Positions 63,398-64,000 of a stretch of 64,000 bases of DNA are shown here, piece after piece. Each line of letters opens with the position of its first letter. The first letter of the stretch is position 1. Source of the stretch: Bacillota bacterium. Its GTDB lineage: Bacteria > Bacillota > Clostridia > Christensenellales > CAG-314. The position numbers and the translations under genes are program-made. The notes below the pieces were generated by a model. The model did not search any database, was not told the DNA's origin, and saw nothing but the letters and a program-made list of their open reading frames with translations. Where the stretch lies: the NCBI GenBank assembly GCA_023458375.1, contig JAEWZT010000002.1, forward strand, positions 124,001-188,000. The letters run 5' to 3'.

Positions 63398-64000
63398 TTA
63401 GCTTTCGGTGGGTTCAACCAAAGCTTCTGCGGGAATATATTCTTTTTGCAAGGTAAAGAGCAGCCAATCTTGCTGAATAAGCAAGGGTATATAGGTGTTT
63501 CTGCTCGCAGACAAGTCTATCGTCCTCTTTTGCTGTGTATCAACCGCCATTGAAAACTGCGTGCCCATTTGCGTAGTCATATAAATTGACGCTTTATACG
63601 CAACAAGGTCGCCCACTTCAATTGTGTTGTTGCTGTATCCGCCCAAACTAAAAGACACCGTACTTTTTGCAAGCAGAGGTTCAATTATGTTGTAGGACAC
63701 GCCGCTTACTACCTGCGAGCTTTCATAAAGGCGGGGCGCAAGGAAAAACAAATTATTGTCGTAAGAAGGCATAGCGTCGGTATTGGTAAACTTAAAGCGG
63801 TTCTCTTGGTTGTTTGAAGCGTCAATATTGTCTGTAAAGGTATATTCGCAGTAGTAACTGCTCTTTTCCGTTACATAATTGCAATTGATTGTATAGTCGT
63901 TTACTTCCTGCGCGCTTTTGCCCACATAAACGCTTTTAACGCTTCTTTGGCTGCTTACTGGTTTTAACGTGCTGGGGTAAAACGCCGTTTTTGAAGTTAC
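63398..64000 (-). CDS. Unrecognised protein, 5' end outside window
   Basis: At least 200 residues, open to the right edge (reading VTSKTAFYPSTLKPVSSQ at the edge). Ser/Thr/Asn/Tyr-rich and beta-strand-like, with few charges, typical of extracellular or lipoprotein domains; the N-terminus that would show a signal peptide is missing. It ends EYIPAEALVEPTES. No family recognised. Confidence 0.65.
   Translation of the reverse strand, partial: VTSKTAFYPSTLKPVSSQRSVKSVYVGKSAQEVNDYTINCNYVTEKSSYYCEYTFTDNIDASNNQENRFKFTNTDAMPSYDNNLFFLAPRLYESSQVVSGVSYNIIEPLLAKSTVSFSLGGYSNNTIEVGDLVAYKASIYMTTQMGTQFSMAVDTQQKRTIDLSASRNTYIPLLIQQDWLLFTLQKEYIPAEALVEPTES

Noticed and set aside
1..64000. tRNA, rRNA, CRISPR arrays, T-box leaders
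   Set aside because: Looked for cloverleaf T-arm sequence, regular spaced repeats and T-box-like leaders before metG and gltX; none seen, though a covariance-model search could not be run.

Overview
The window looks like a chromosomal segment around the replication origin of a Clostridia-type Bacillota, probably an uncultured gut lineage. The evidence is the dnaA-dnaN pair, the cluster rpmH-rnpA-yidD-yidC-jag-mnmE-mnmG-rsmG-parA-parB, the DUF1256 spore-protease-like gene yyaC, spmA/spmB, strong AGGAGG-type ribosome sites, a Na+-pumping oxaloacetate decarboxylase and an AmaP-type membrane protein. Base composition is moderate. No tRNA, rRNA, CRISPR array or intact insertion sequence was recognised.

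Left arm (1-31 kb): the 3' part of tilS with hpt; a two-gene cassette resembling phage tail-fibre genes (collagen-like and InlB-repeat proteins); degV; an AbrB/ABC-2 transporter operon; an NAD-dependent epimerase; peptidase E; ychF; uppP; a metG...tatD-queH-GNAT group; spmAB; a lone AT-rich trypsin-like protease; an MntP/YtaF-like membrane protein; the oadA-oadG-biotin carrier-oadB operon followed by birA, which supplies the biotinylation that operon needs; a U32 protein with a RadC-type JAB protein; and a GDSL hydrolase.

Origin and right arm (31-64 kb): dnaA, a 0.5-kb AT-rich oriC with degenerate DnaA boxes and a DnaA-trio, then dnaN. Next come gltX, a PepV-like dipeptidase, deoD, and two tandem paralogues that join a PlsC-like acyltransferase to a zinc ribbon. 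The rpmH-to-parB cluster follows on the same strand as dnaA. It is followed by two CvpA-like membrane proteins and a 1.8-kb gene-free stretch with two perfect parS sites, a 14-bp hairpin and mobile-element remnants. Then yyaC, ftsH, amaP, a GH2 glycosidase, tadA, a small ABM-like protein and the 3' part of a protein running off the right edge.

Long spacers (0.3-1.8 kb) are unusually common. Several hold recognisable decayed coding sequence (DUF3788-like, possible YdeI-like, possible group II maturase), which suggests ongoing gene loss. Many promoters with 17-18 bp spacing and intrinsic terminators can be read directly and are listed.
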